DNA of 5,647 nt from an uncultured Bacteroidota bacterium (GTDB lineage Bacteria > Bacteroidota > Bacteroidia > NS11-12g > UBA955). Positions 1 through 5,647 of the stretch are shown in pieces. Position numbers and translations under genes: made by a program. The first letter of the stretch is position 1; each line of letters starts with the position of its first letter. The notes under the pieces were generated by a model, which saw only the letters and a list, made by a program, of their open reading frames with translations, had not been told where the DNA came from and ran no database searches. The stretch covers positions 1 through 5,647 of the forward strand of contig CAIRMY010000215.1 in the NCBI GenBank assembly GCA_903879775.1, read 5' to 3'.

Positions 1-3000
1 GCAACTGGTTTGTTGTGGAACTTTGGTGATCCAAACTCAGGTCCTCAAAACCAGAACAACAAAACATGGTCTCCGGAACATGCATTCACTGGCTTAGGTC
101 CTTTCTTAATAAAATTAACTTACAAACATCCCATTTGCGGTGATAAAACTGCATTTGATACAATTATCATTTTAGGTCCTTCTTCGGCAATTGAATCAGC
201 CTTCCAGCGGGTTGCCGATTATGAAACGTTCCAGTGTCCGAAGGATGTGATGGATACGGTTCATTTTAGAAAGAACTTATCGACTTTCTATCACAACGAT
301 AGGAATTTTACAGATGATGATAGTACTTTCTACAAAGCGGGTACAACTGCATTGGGACATAATTTCCAGTGGAATGATCCAATGACAAAGAAGTTGCCAA
401 AGCAAATTTGGCAAAAACCATTGCGCGATGCATTCAATACACATGGAATTAAATCTAAATACCAAGGCACTGAAGCTCCAGGTGGAACATTCGACGCATT
501 AAAGCGCGAAAGAGTTTGTGCAACTAGACTGTGGGATTTCGGAGATAATTATGCTCCAAAATGTACTACAGATACCAAAGCGCGCAAAAACATCAATGTA
601 AACTGTGCATTCTCAAGAGATTCTGTTCCGAATCATTATTACAGATCTTGGGATTTAATTATGTTGTCGGATTTCAAAAATGCTCCTATGGAAGATGCAA
701 TCTTCATTGATAGCAATGGATTGTGTAAGAGAACCAACGTTTATCCAGATAGTATTTTCTATATCATTCAAGATTCTTTGATTACTGTTCCTAATTCAAT
801 GGGTGACATAATTACTCAACAATTGCCTCAATATGTTGGAAATAAAACTACAATTTCTTTGAGGGATAAAGGTTTGAGAGGAATCAGTGAAAGATATATT
901 GAAGACTACGTTGACATGAAATTAAACGCTGGTGATTCAGTATATGTTGGTGGTGTGTTGAAAGTAGGTCCTCAAACAATTTCTTTGAAACCTAAGAATA
1001 TCATTAAAATTAAAAGCAAATCTGATAGTGTTACTTTCCAGTTCACTGTTTATTTGAAGAAAGATACATTGCCGATGAATTTGTTGAAAATTCGTTTGGC
1101 AAAAGGTGAAAGACCAAAAATTCTCGACTCATTCAAAAGAAAGCCTTTGGCTCCTTTGAAAATGGGATTCGATTATTTCATTAACTACAAACGTTTCCGT
1201 GAGTTGTATTATGCTAAAATTCCAGCATGTAACAATGTAAAATTGACGCATAAAGATACTTGTCACCCAATGAAGTGTGAAAGTGAAGCAATTAAACAAT
1301 TGTCAATGCTTCATGCAAATGCAGGTGGCGTAGGAAGTGGTATGTTGAAAGATGCGATTGAGTGTTTAGGTTCTGATAACCCTTCTTATGGTGTAACCTT
1401 TATTTTAAGTGATCTTAAACCTGGTTGTACATTCACTGAGGTTAAGATTAACTATGATACTTTCTGTGGAAATGCTCCTGGTAACTGGACAGCATTAAGT
1501 GGTTTATCTCCAGGGGGTAGACCTCTGAATCCTCCATTGCCTTTCTGGAATACTGGATATCAATTGGCTGGTAACCCACCAAATAGATTCTCTCAAACAT
1601 ACAATGCCACTGATGTTTGTAACGATTCAACTTCATGTATTACTGTAGGTATCATTGTTGGTAACGGTATTGCCCCTCCAGGTGGTAACAGTGCAAAACG
1701 TCCTTTGTGTGCTGATACTCAGTACTACGACAATTTCGCATGTTTCCCAATGATTGACCCGAGTTTTGAAATGTTGACACCAACTAAAAACAAATTGGGT
1801 GATTATAAAATCTGTAAATACAATGATGTAGTTGTACGTCCTATCCCTAAAAATAAGACTAGAATTAAAGATTTGAAATCAATTCGTTGGCAGTTGTTTA
1901 CTGGAAATGCTTCTCCTTATTTCTCATTAGGATGGAGACAGTACATTCAAGAAGATTATTTCCTAGCTCAAAAGAAAGTACCAGGTAAAAATCCGAAGTA
2001 TTTGTATAATTACATGGTTCAAACAAGGGGTGTTGAAAATCCGCGTCAAGTTCCTTGTAGCAATGAGTGGACAGATGGTGTGACTAAAACAACAAAAGGT
2101 CCTGATACTATTTTCACTGCAGAGATTCGTAAATATACAATTGGTGCCGATGTATCAGCGGTTTGGGAAAATATCAAAACCAAATTAGAAGCGCGTGGAT
2201 TTGACCCATTTGCTTTGGCTGATACTCAAATTGCAAAAATGATTTGGAACAATAAAGGTGTTATTGGAAATCCTAAATCTGGAGCTTATGGATGTATCGA
2301 TACAACTGGTTTCGGTAAATTTATCAGATTCTACAACATTCCAGATCCAAACAATACAACTATATTACACTATAGAGATACAACCATTCAACCTCTAGAT
2401 TCAGTTTCTTATTGGGATAAAGCTGCTAAGAAAACGAAAAAGATTAAAGGTTATAAATTTAACCCTAGATGGTCTGGTTATCATTTCATCAGTGTAGACA
2501 TGACATCTTCTAATGGTAAATGTAACAACTTTATGGCAATGCCAATTGTTGTTGGATTTGCAATGGATTTAAGAATTAGCGATACTCTTGTTTGTCAAGA
2601 TGCAGGTAACTCGTTAACAGCATCTCCTGACTTCAGATATTTCTCAACCGATCCTCAAAACATTGGTACATTTGATCCAAAATTCCAATGGAACCCAGAT
2701 AAAACGGGTGGACCAAGTGGTAACCCAACTGGCTTTGATTATTGGAGAGATCCTAGTCGCCAAACGCGTCTAGCAGCAGGTGATACCAACGTAGAACGTT
2801 TTACACGTTGGGATTGGAATAAAAAAGATGATGGTTCATCGACTCCATTTGGAGGTGCTCCATATGGTGCCGTAGGTGCAGGTACTTATTTAAACCCTTG
2901 GAAACAATTGGGTGGTGGTGGAATTTACTACCAAAATGACTCAGGTGTTTTCACTTTCCGTTTGGTAGCAGGAGACTCTACTGGTTGTATGGATACAATT

Positions 3001-4587
3001 ACGAAGCGTGTGTTTATCTCTCGTTTGGATGTTGAATTCAGCTTGAAAGATTCTACTCCTGCATGTAATACAATCATTGAATTCTTCGATAAATCGAAAT
3101 TATTTGATCCTTGTAATTGGGCAATTAAGAATTGTAATGGACCACAACCTATTTCTTGTGACTTCGTAAAACAGTGGACTATCGATTGGGGAGATGGTAT
3201 TATCAACCAATTTAAACGTAAGGTTCAATCAGAACCAGGTTTGCCAAACCGTATTGCACATAAATATACCCGCAATGGTTGGTTCCAAATTAAATATGAA
3301 TTGTTTACACAACGCGGATGTTCTGATACATTTAGCCGTTGGGTGAAAATTCCTGGACCTCGTCCAAGATTCGAATACACCACAAAAGCCGGACGTAATG
3401 TAACAATTTGTGAAGGTGATTCTATCCAATTTACAAATATGTCTGACTCTGCTTCAAGAGAATCGGTATGGACATGGTTCTTTGGTGATAATGAATTGTA
3501 CAGTGGACCTGATTCAACATGGTACTTTAAAGCTCCAAATGGTAAACCATGGGCTCCTGATTACTTCGTAGATTCAGTTTGGCATACATACAAAAAGCCT
3601 GGTGTATACCATGTGAAATTAGAGCAATATGATAAATTGGTTATTCCTCCAAATATCAACCGTTATTGCCCAGCGGTGTATCCTGATACGCCATCACAAC
3701 AAGCCTATATTATAACTGTATTGCCTCGCGATTCTGTAAGAGGTAAAGTATTAAAGCCTAGTATTTGTCCTGGTGATAGCAATACGTTTGTTGATAATTC
3801 AGATACAACGTTTGCAACCTATAAATGGAGATTTGTTCATTACAGTCGTAAACTAGGTAAAGTTGTAGTTGATACCTTAACCACTGGTAATAAAACGATT
3901 TCCAAAATCTTCACAGATCCAGGTGTTTACCGTGTAACACATTTGGTTGAGTATAAATCTTCTCGTCCACGTCCTTACTGTCCTACAGTTATGGCTGATA
4001 TGTTCTTTACGGTTGATTCTGTAATTGCAGACTTCGATATTGACTCTTCAGGCAAACCAGATTTCGTATTTACTCGTAAAGATGTGAATGGTGTAGAATG
4101 GAGATGGGGATTTGGTCACCAAAATGACATTGTAAACTCTCTGCCTAATTTGTTTATTGAAAACATAAAATCGAACGACAAGAGTGTAAAATGGTCTTAT
4201 GATAGTTCTGGTAGGTATTGGGCTTGCTTAATTGTTAAGAATGCAACAGGTTGTGAAGACACAATTTGTAAGGAAGTTGTTGTAGACTTATTTGTATACT
4301 TAGCAAACGTATTTACGCCTAACATTTCAGGTTCTGGTGATGGTAAAAACGATAAGTTTAGAGTGCCAATTCAAGGACATGATTTATTTGAGATTCGTAT
4401 CTTTAACCGTTGGGGTGAAAGAGTGTTCTTCTCTGAAGATTCAAAGGTACAATGGAATGGTAAAGTCAATAATGATGGCGCCGATTGTCCTTCAGGAACT
4501 TATTTCTATCAATTAGAATATAGATTCAAAGGAAAAGATAAAATCAACCATGTGAATGGTTCTGTTAACTTGATAAGAGAAAACTAA
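1..4587 (+). CDS. Giant secreted PKD-module protein with T9SS type B sorting domain, 5'-truncated
   Basis: The frame is open from the first base, so the true start and any signal peptide lie upstream; the TTG at 10 is not a credible start. The visible 1528 codons end at TAA 4585-4587. Seen directly: PKD-like cores of the W-x-FGD kind at about 22 (WNFGD), 531 (WDFGD), 3187 (WGDG), 3469 (WTWFFGD) and 4099 (WRWGFG). Module-end GCxDT motifs occur at 2290, 2983, 3316 and 4249, and module-start C-x-GDS motifs at 3409 and 3766. The protein has many cysteines. The last ~94 residues form a CHU_C-type domain. Known of the family: such proteins cross the outer membrane through the T9SS and end up on the surface or outside the cell, often in adhesion or gliding. 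Inferred: a large surface or extracellular adhesin-like protein with no visible enzymatic domain. The stretch of about 850-2560 matches no family I recognise. A terminator follows directly, so this is the last gene of its transcript. Confidence 0.95.
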   Translation, partial: ATGLLWNFGDPNSGPQNQNNKTWSPEHAFTGLGPFLIKLTYKHPICGDKTAFDTIIILGPSSAIESAFQRVADYETFQCPKDVMDTVHFRKNLSTFYHNDRNFTDDDSTFYKAGTTALGHNFQWNDPMTKKLPKQIWQKPLRDAFNTHGIKSKYQGTEAPGGTFDALKRERVCATRLWDFGDNYAPKCTTDTKARKNINVNCAFSRDSVPNHYYRSWDLIMLSDFKNAPMEDAIFIDSNGLCKRTNVYPDSIFYIIQDSLITVPNSMGDIITQQLPQYVGNKTTISLRDKGLRGISERYIEDYVDMKLNAGDSVYVGGVLKVGPQTISLKPKNIIKIKSKSDSVTFQFTVYLKKDTLPMNLLKIRLAKGERPKILDSFKRKPLAPLKMGFDYFINYKRFRELYYAKIPACNNVKLTHKDTCHPMKCESEAIKQLSMLHANAGGVGSGMLKDAIECLGSDNPSYGVTFILSDLKPGCTFTEVKINYDTFCGNAPGNWTALSGLSPGGRPLNPPLPFWNTGYQLAGNPPNRFSQTYNATDVCNDSTSCITVGIIVGNGIAPPGGNSAKRPLCADTQYYDNFACFPMIDPSFEMLTPTKNKLGDYKICKYNDVVVRPIPKNKTRIKDLKSIRWQLFTGNASPYFSLGWRQYIQEDYFLAQKKVPGKNPKYLYNYMVQTRGVENPRQVPCSNEWTDGVTKTTKGPDTIFTAEIRKYTIGADVSAVWENIKTKLEARGFDPFALADTQIAKMIWNNKGVIGNPKSGAYGCIDTTGFGKFIRFYNIPDPNNTTILHYRDTTIQPLDSVSYWDKAAKKTKKIKGYKFNPRWSGYHFISVDMTSSNGKCNNFMAMPIVVGFAMDLRISDTLVCQDAGNSLTASPDFRYFSTDPQNIGTFDPKFQWNPDKTGGPSGNPTGFDYWRDPSRQTRLAAGDTNVERFTRWDWNKKDDGSSTPFGGAPYGAVGAGTYLNPWKQLGGGGIYYQNDSGVFTFRLVAGDSTGCMDTITKRVFISRLDVEFSLKDSTPACNTIIEFFDKSKLFDPCNWAIKNCNGPQPISCDFVKQWTIDWGDGIINQFKRKVQSEPGLPNRIAHKYTRNGWFQIKYELFTQRGCSDTFSRWVKIPGPRPRFEYTTKAGRNVTICEGDSIQFTNMSDSASRESVWTWFFGDNELYSGPDSTWYFKAPNGKPWAPDYFVDSVWHTYKKPGVYHVKLEQYDKLVIPPNINRYCPAVYPDTPSQQAYIITVLPRDSVRGKVLKPSICPGDSNTFVDNSDTTFATYKWRFVHYSRKLGKVVVDTLTTGNKTISKIFTDPGVYRVTHLVEYKSSRPRPYCPTVMADMFFTVDSVIADFDIDSSGKPDFVFTRKDVNGVEWRWGFGHQNDIVNSLPNLFIENIKSNDKSVKWSYDSSGRYWACLIVKNATGCEDTICKEVVVDLFVYLANVFTPNISGSGDGKNDKFRVPIQGHDLFEIRIFNRWGERVFFSEDSKVQWNGKVNNDGADCPSGTYFYQLEYRFKGKDKINHVNGSVNLIREN
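3028..4287 (+). repeat. Four consecutive PKD-like / Ig-like modules in the surface protein
   Basis: The C-terminal third divides into about four beta-sandwich modules of 90-120 residues, at roughly 3028-3360, 3361-3720, 3721-4020 and 4021-4287. A typical module opens with a conserved cysteine (ICEGDS at 3406, ICPGDS at 3763), has a Trp-rich core strand (WTIDWGDG, WTWFFGDN, YKWRF, WRWGFG), then a G-V/W-Y/F strand (PGVYHVKL, PGVYRVTH, SGRYWACL), and closes with GCxDT plus a hydrophobic strand or an equivalent strand. The copies are divergent in DNA, so this is old domain duplication rather than a recent tandem repeat. PKD-like modules usually act as spacers or binding surfaces. The boundaries are estimates by eye. 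Confidence 0.75.
4303..4584 (+). other. T9SS type B C-terminal sorting domain (CHU_C / gliding motility-associated)
   Basis: The last 94 residues carry the signature of this domain in order: VFTPN at 4309, then a GDGKND segment and KFRV, FEIRIFNRWGERVF, a W-N-G-K segment, and DCPSGTYFYQLEY before a final beta strand ending in LIREN. In the family, VFTPN-x-DG-x-ND-x-F, FNRWG-x-V-F and P-x-GTYFY are the hallmarks. The domain directs the protein to the type IX secretion machinery of Bacteroidota. Type B domains are handled differently from type A and often depend on a PorP/SprF-like outer-membrane partner. No such partner is encoded downstream here. Confidence 0.93.
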
Positions 4588-4589
4588 AT

Positions 4590-4624
4590 AAAAAAGTCCC
4601 GGAGAAATCCGGGACTTTTTTTTT
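4590..4624 (+). terminator. Strong rho-independent terminator, possibly bidirectional
   Basis: Three bases after the stop codon, AAAAAAGTCCCGG (4590-4602) pairs perfectly with CCGGGACTTTTTT (4609-4621) around the loop AGAAAT, and the T tract runs 4616-4624. The G+C-rich core is GTCCCGG/CCGGGAC. Because the left arm begins with an A run, the same stem also gives a U tract on the minus strand. It could therefore stop readthrough from the convergent regulator gene, about 255 bases after that gene's stop codon. Confidence 0.93.
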
Positions 4625-4625
4625 G

Positions 4626-4657
4626 CTTATAGGATTATAAGCTTATTGGTTTATGAG
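4626..4657 (-). repeat. 8-bp phased repeat cluster 1 (inverted orientation)
   Basis: Right after the terminator come four contiguous octamers: CTTATAGG, ATTATAAG, CTTATTGG and TTTATGAG. Three fit the reverse complement of CCYATAAR with one or two changes; the second is a hybrid. Read on the minus strand, the block matches 26 of 32 positions of cluster 2 (4763-4794). The block also contains its own small hairpin, GCTTATA (4625-4631) with TATAAGC (4636-4642), and the palindrome ATAAGCTTAT (4637-4646). No function is known to me. Confidence 0.65.
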
Positions 4658-4752
4658 CTTAAAATTGTCAACTTATCTAAGAATTAAATTAATATTGTAA
4701 ACCAATTATAGTAAACAGCTAAAATTCTGACAACCTTTTTTAGGATAACACA

Positions 4753-4796
4753 TTCAAGTTTTCCCATAAACCTATAAGCCCATAAGCCTATAAACC
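4753..4796 (+). repeat. 8-bp phased repeat cluster 2 with TTCAAGTTT leader
   Basis: TTCAAGTTTT is followed by the octamers CCCATAAA (4763), CCTATAAG (4771), CCCATAAG (4779) and CCTATAAA (4787), then CC. The consensus is CCYATAAR. The 44-bp block recurs at 4834-4877 with 34 of 44 identical positions and no gap. It lies between two convergent genes, outside any plausible reading frame, and would be transcribed only as 3' flank of the regulator gene. Confidence 0.75.
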
Positions 4797-4833
4797 AAAA
4801 AGATTAGAATGATTAGATTAGGTGTTAAATAAG

Positions 4834-4877
4834 TTCAAGTTTCCCTTTAAGCCTATAAACCTATAAGCAAATAAGCC
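4834..4877 (+). repeat. 8-bp phased repeat cluster 3 with TTCAAGTTT leader
   Basis: This is the second copy of the 44-bp block: TTCAAGTTTCC, then octamers CCTTTAAG (4844), CCTATAAA (4852), CCTATAAG (4860) and CAAATAAG (4868), then CC. It ends two bases before the stop codon of the regulator gene, so it forms the immediate 3' untranslated sequence of that mRNA. The 37 bases between the copies (4797-4833) hold a short GATTAGA duplication (4802 and 4811) and nothing else I can name. The stretch 4658-4752 between clusters 1 and 2 is A+T-rich, without a gene. Confidence 0.75.
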
Positions 4878-4879
4878 AA

Positions 4880-5572
4880 TTACAAATCAAACGTAAACCC
4901 AGTTTGTTGCAATTGTAAATATTTCTTCGTAATGTATTTGTAGAGTTTTGCAGGACGATGAGCCACGTCGCTTTGCATTTTGCCGCTATCGATAATAATG
5001 TTCATCGACAATAGTTTCTTTCTGAAGTTACGGGTGTCAAACGTTGTTTCGAGGATCGCTTCGTACAAGTTCTGAATTTCAGTGAGGGTGAAATACTTTG
5101 GCAATAATTCAAAACCAATTGGTTGACGGCGAATCTTGCTTTTTAGCAAATTTTTAGCGTATTCTAAAATTTCATTGTGGTCAAAAGGCAATTCAGGAAC
5201 TTCATTGATTGGAAACCAAGCTGCTTCCTCAGCCCATGATGATGGCTTTACATTGTAATCCTCAATTTTGATTAACGCAAAATAGGCTACTGTGAATACA
5301 CGGCCGAATGGGTGTCGGTCAACCCTTCCAAAAGTGTGAATTTGCTCCATGTAAATGTTGTCTAAACCCGTAAGGTTTTGAAGGACAATCTCCGCCGATT
5401 CATCAAGGTCTTGATCGAGGCTAATTAAATCTCCTGGCAAAGCCCAACATTCTTTGTATGGTTCTGCACCTCTATAAATTAATAGAACCTTTAAATCGTT
5501 GTTGTCAAAACCAAATACAACATTGTCTACCGATATGGCTGCCTTAAATTTTGACTCGAATCCCGATTCCAT
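4880..5572 (-). CDS. Nudix-like transcriptional regulator (NrtR/AraR type) with C-terminal winged helix
   Basis: This is a complete 230-residue protein. The ATG at 5572 is the only start between the upstream in-frame stop (5626-5624) and Met75. Residues ~9-140 form a Nudix fold (KVLLIYRG 28-35, WALPGD 43-48, FGRVDRHP 81-88, EEAAWFPINEVPEL 115-128). Residues ~150-218 form the winged helix typical of the NrtR group (LLPKYFTLTEIQNLYEAIL 156-174, RNFRKKLL 181-188, HRPAKLYKY 205-213). The Nudix box GX5EX7REUXEEXGU is degraded: Asp48 for Gly, Gln54 for Glu, Ile62-Val63 for Arg-Glu, Asn66-Leu67 for Glu-Glu; only the final Gly69-Leu70 fits. Without metal-binding glutamates, hydrolysis is unlikely. 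In this family the Nudix domain instead senses a ligand (ADP-ribose in NrtR, arabinose in the Bacteroides AraR) and the winged helix binds DNA. The ligand here is unknown. No Shine-Dalgarno sequence is visible. The palindrome at 5586-5600 lies 13 bases upstream and suggests autoregulation. Confidence 0.92.
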   Translation of the reverse strand: MESGFESKFKAAISVDNVVFGFDNNDLKVLLIYRGAEPYKECWALPGDLISLDQDLDESAEIVLQNLTGLDNIYMEQIHTFGRVDRHPFGRVFTVAYFALIKIEDYNVKPSSWAEEAAWFPINEVPELPFDHNEILEYAKNLLKSKIRRQPIGFELLPKYFTLTEIQNLYEAILETTFDTRNFRKKLLSMNIIIDSGKMQSDVAHRPAKLYKYITKKYLQLQQTGFTFDL

Positions 5573-5585
5573 TAGAGCGAATATA

Positions 5586-5600
5586 TTGTAAATTTTACAA
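5586..5600. promoter_or_regulatory. Perfect 15-bp palindrome, candidate operator of the Nudix-like regulator
   Basis: TTGTAAA (5586-5592) and TTTACAA (5594-5600) are exact reverse complements around a single T. The site lies 13 bases upstream of the regulator's ATG, in the start-proximal intergenic region where regulators of this family commonly bind their own control region. Its arms recur at 5632-5647. The DNA here is A+T-rich, which makes chance palindromes commoner, but 7-bp perfect arms with a repeat nearby exceed what I would expect casually. Whether this regulator binds it is inferred. Confidence 0.5.
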
Positions 5601-5614
5601 ATAGCGTAACTTTT
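5586..5614 (+). promoter_or_regulatory. Possible divergent promoter facing out of the window
   Basis: TTG (5586-5588), 18 bases, then TAACTTTT (5607-5614) resembles the Bacteroidota primary-sigma promoter (TTG near -33 and TAnnTTTG near -7), with one mismatch in the -7 element. It would transcribe rightward, away from the regulator gene, into sequence beyond the window. Its -33 element lies within the 15-bp palindrome, an arrangement that would suit repression. No equally good match reads into the regulator gene; TATATTCG (5585-5578, minus) is a weak -7 lookalike without a -33 partner. Confidence 0.25.
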
Positions 5615-5631
5615 ATTGAATTTTTAAATGA

Positions 5632-5647
5632 TTGTAAAAGTTTATAA
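5632..5647. promoter_or_regulatory. Second, imperfect copy of the TTGTAAA palindrome
   Basis: TTGTAAA (5632-5638), two bases AG, then TTTATAA (5641-5647): the right arm pairs with the left at 6 of 7 positions. The left arm is identical to that of the palindrome starting at 5586, 46 bases away, or a little over four helical turns. The window ends with the last base of this element, so it may continue. It could be a second operator half or simply A+T-rich coincidence. Confidence 0.3.

Noticed and set aside
10..12. TTG at position 10 as the start of the large protein
   Set aside because: The frame is open back to base 1, there is no signal peptide, and a PKD-like core begins a few codons later, so the protein is cut by the window edge.
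277..465. 62-codon minus-strand reading frame inside the large gene
   Set aside because: It is antisense to well-supported coding sequence, has no recognisable domain and no ribosome binding site, and is of chance length.
1448..1636. 62-codon minus-strand reading frame inside the large gene
   Set aside because: It is a shadow of the plus-strand gene, with no domain features.
2928..3206. 92-codon minus-strand reading frame
   Set aside because: It is the longest antisense frame but lies wholly over conserved PKD-like modules of the plus-strand protein; its translation resembles no family.
3229..3429. 66-codon minus-strand reading frame
   Set aside because: It lies over the same PKD modules and is explained by codon composition of the plus-strand gene.
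4665..4733. TTGTCA (4665-4670) and TGACAA (4728-4733) as an inverted-repeat element
   Set aside because: Only six bases per arm in A+T-rich DNA, with no supporting structure between them; likely chance.
4626..4877. Intergenic repeats as a CRISPR array
   Set aside because: The units are contiguous 8-mers without unique spacers, repeat length is far too short, and no cas gene is present.

Overview
The window looks like a piece of a Bacteroidota chromosome, probably a free-living member of the Cytophagales, Chitinophagales or Saprospirales type. The large protein ends in the C-terminal sorting domain used by the type IX secretion system (T9SS), which is confined to that phylum. The DNA is A+T-rich, and neither end of the window carries a clear Shine-Dalgarno sequence, as is common in the group. 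The exact taxon cannot be read from the sequence.

Layout: positions 1-4587 (+) hold the last 1528 codons of a giant secreted, cysteine-rich protein. It has PKD-like modules and ends in a CHU_C / 'gliding motility-associated' T9SS type B sorting domain. Its start lies before the window. A strong intrinsic terminator follows at once (4590-4624). The convergent intergenic stretch (4588-4879) then holds three clusters of a degenerate 8-bp repeat, CCYATAAR. The first cluster is inverted relative to the other two, so long stem structures are possible. On the minus strand, 5572-4880 encodes a complete 230-residue Nudix-like protein with a C-terminal winged helix. Its Nudix box has lost the catalytic glutamates, so it reads as a transcriptional regulator of the NrtR/AraR type rather than a hydrolase. 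A perfect 15-bp palindrome (TTGTAAA-T-TTTACAA, 5586-5600) lies directly upstream of its start. A second, imperfect copy of the same arms runs to the window edge (5632-5647). These are good candidates for the regulator's own operator and for control of a divergent gene beyond the window.

The two genes face each other and do not look functionally linked. The surface protein is the end of its own transcription unit. The regulator more likely controls something to the right of the window. I see no mobile element, CRISPR array, tRNA or rRNA, and no clearly undescribed multi-gene system. The least explained parts are the phased 8-bp repeat clusters and the operator-like palindromes.
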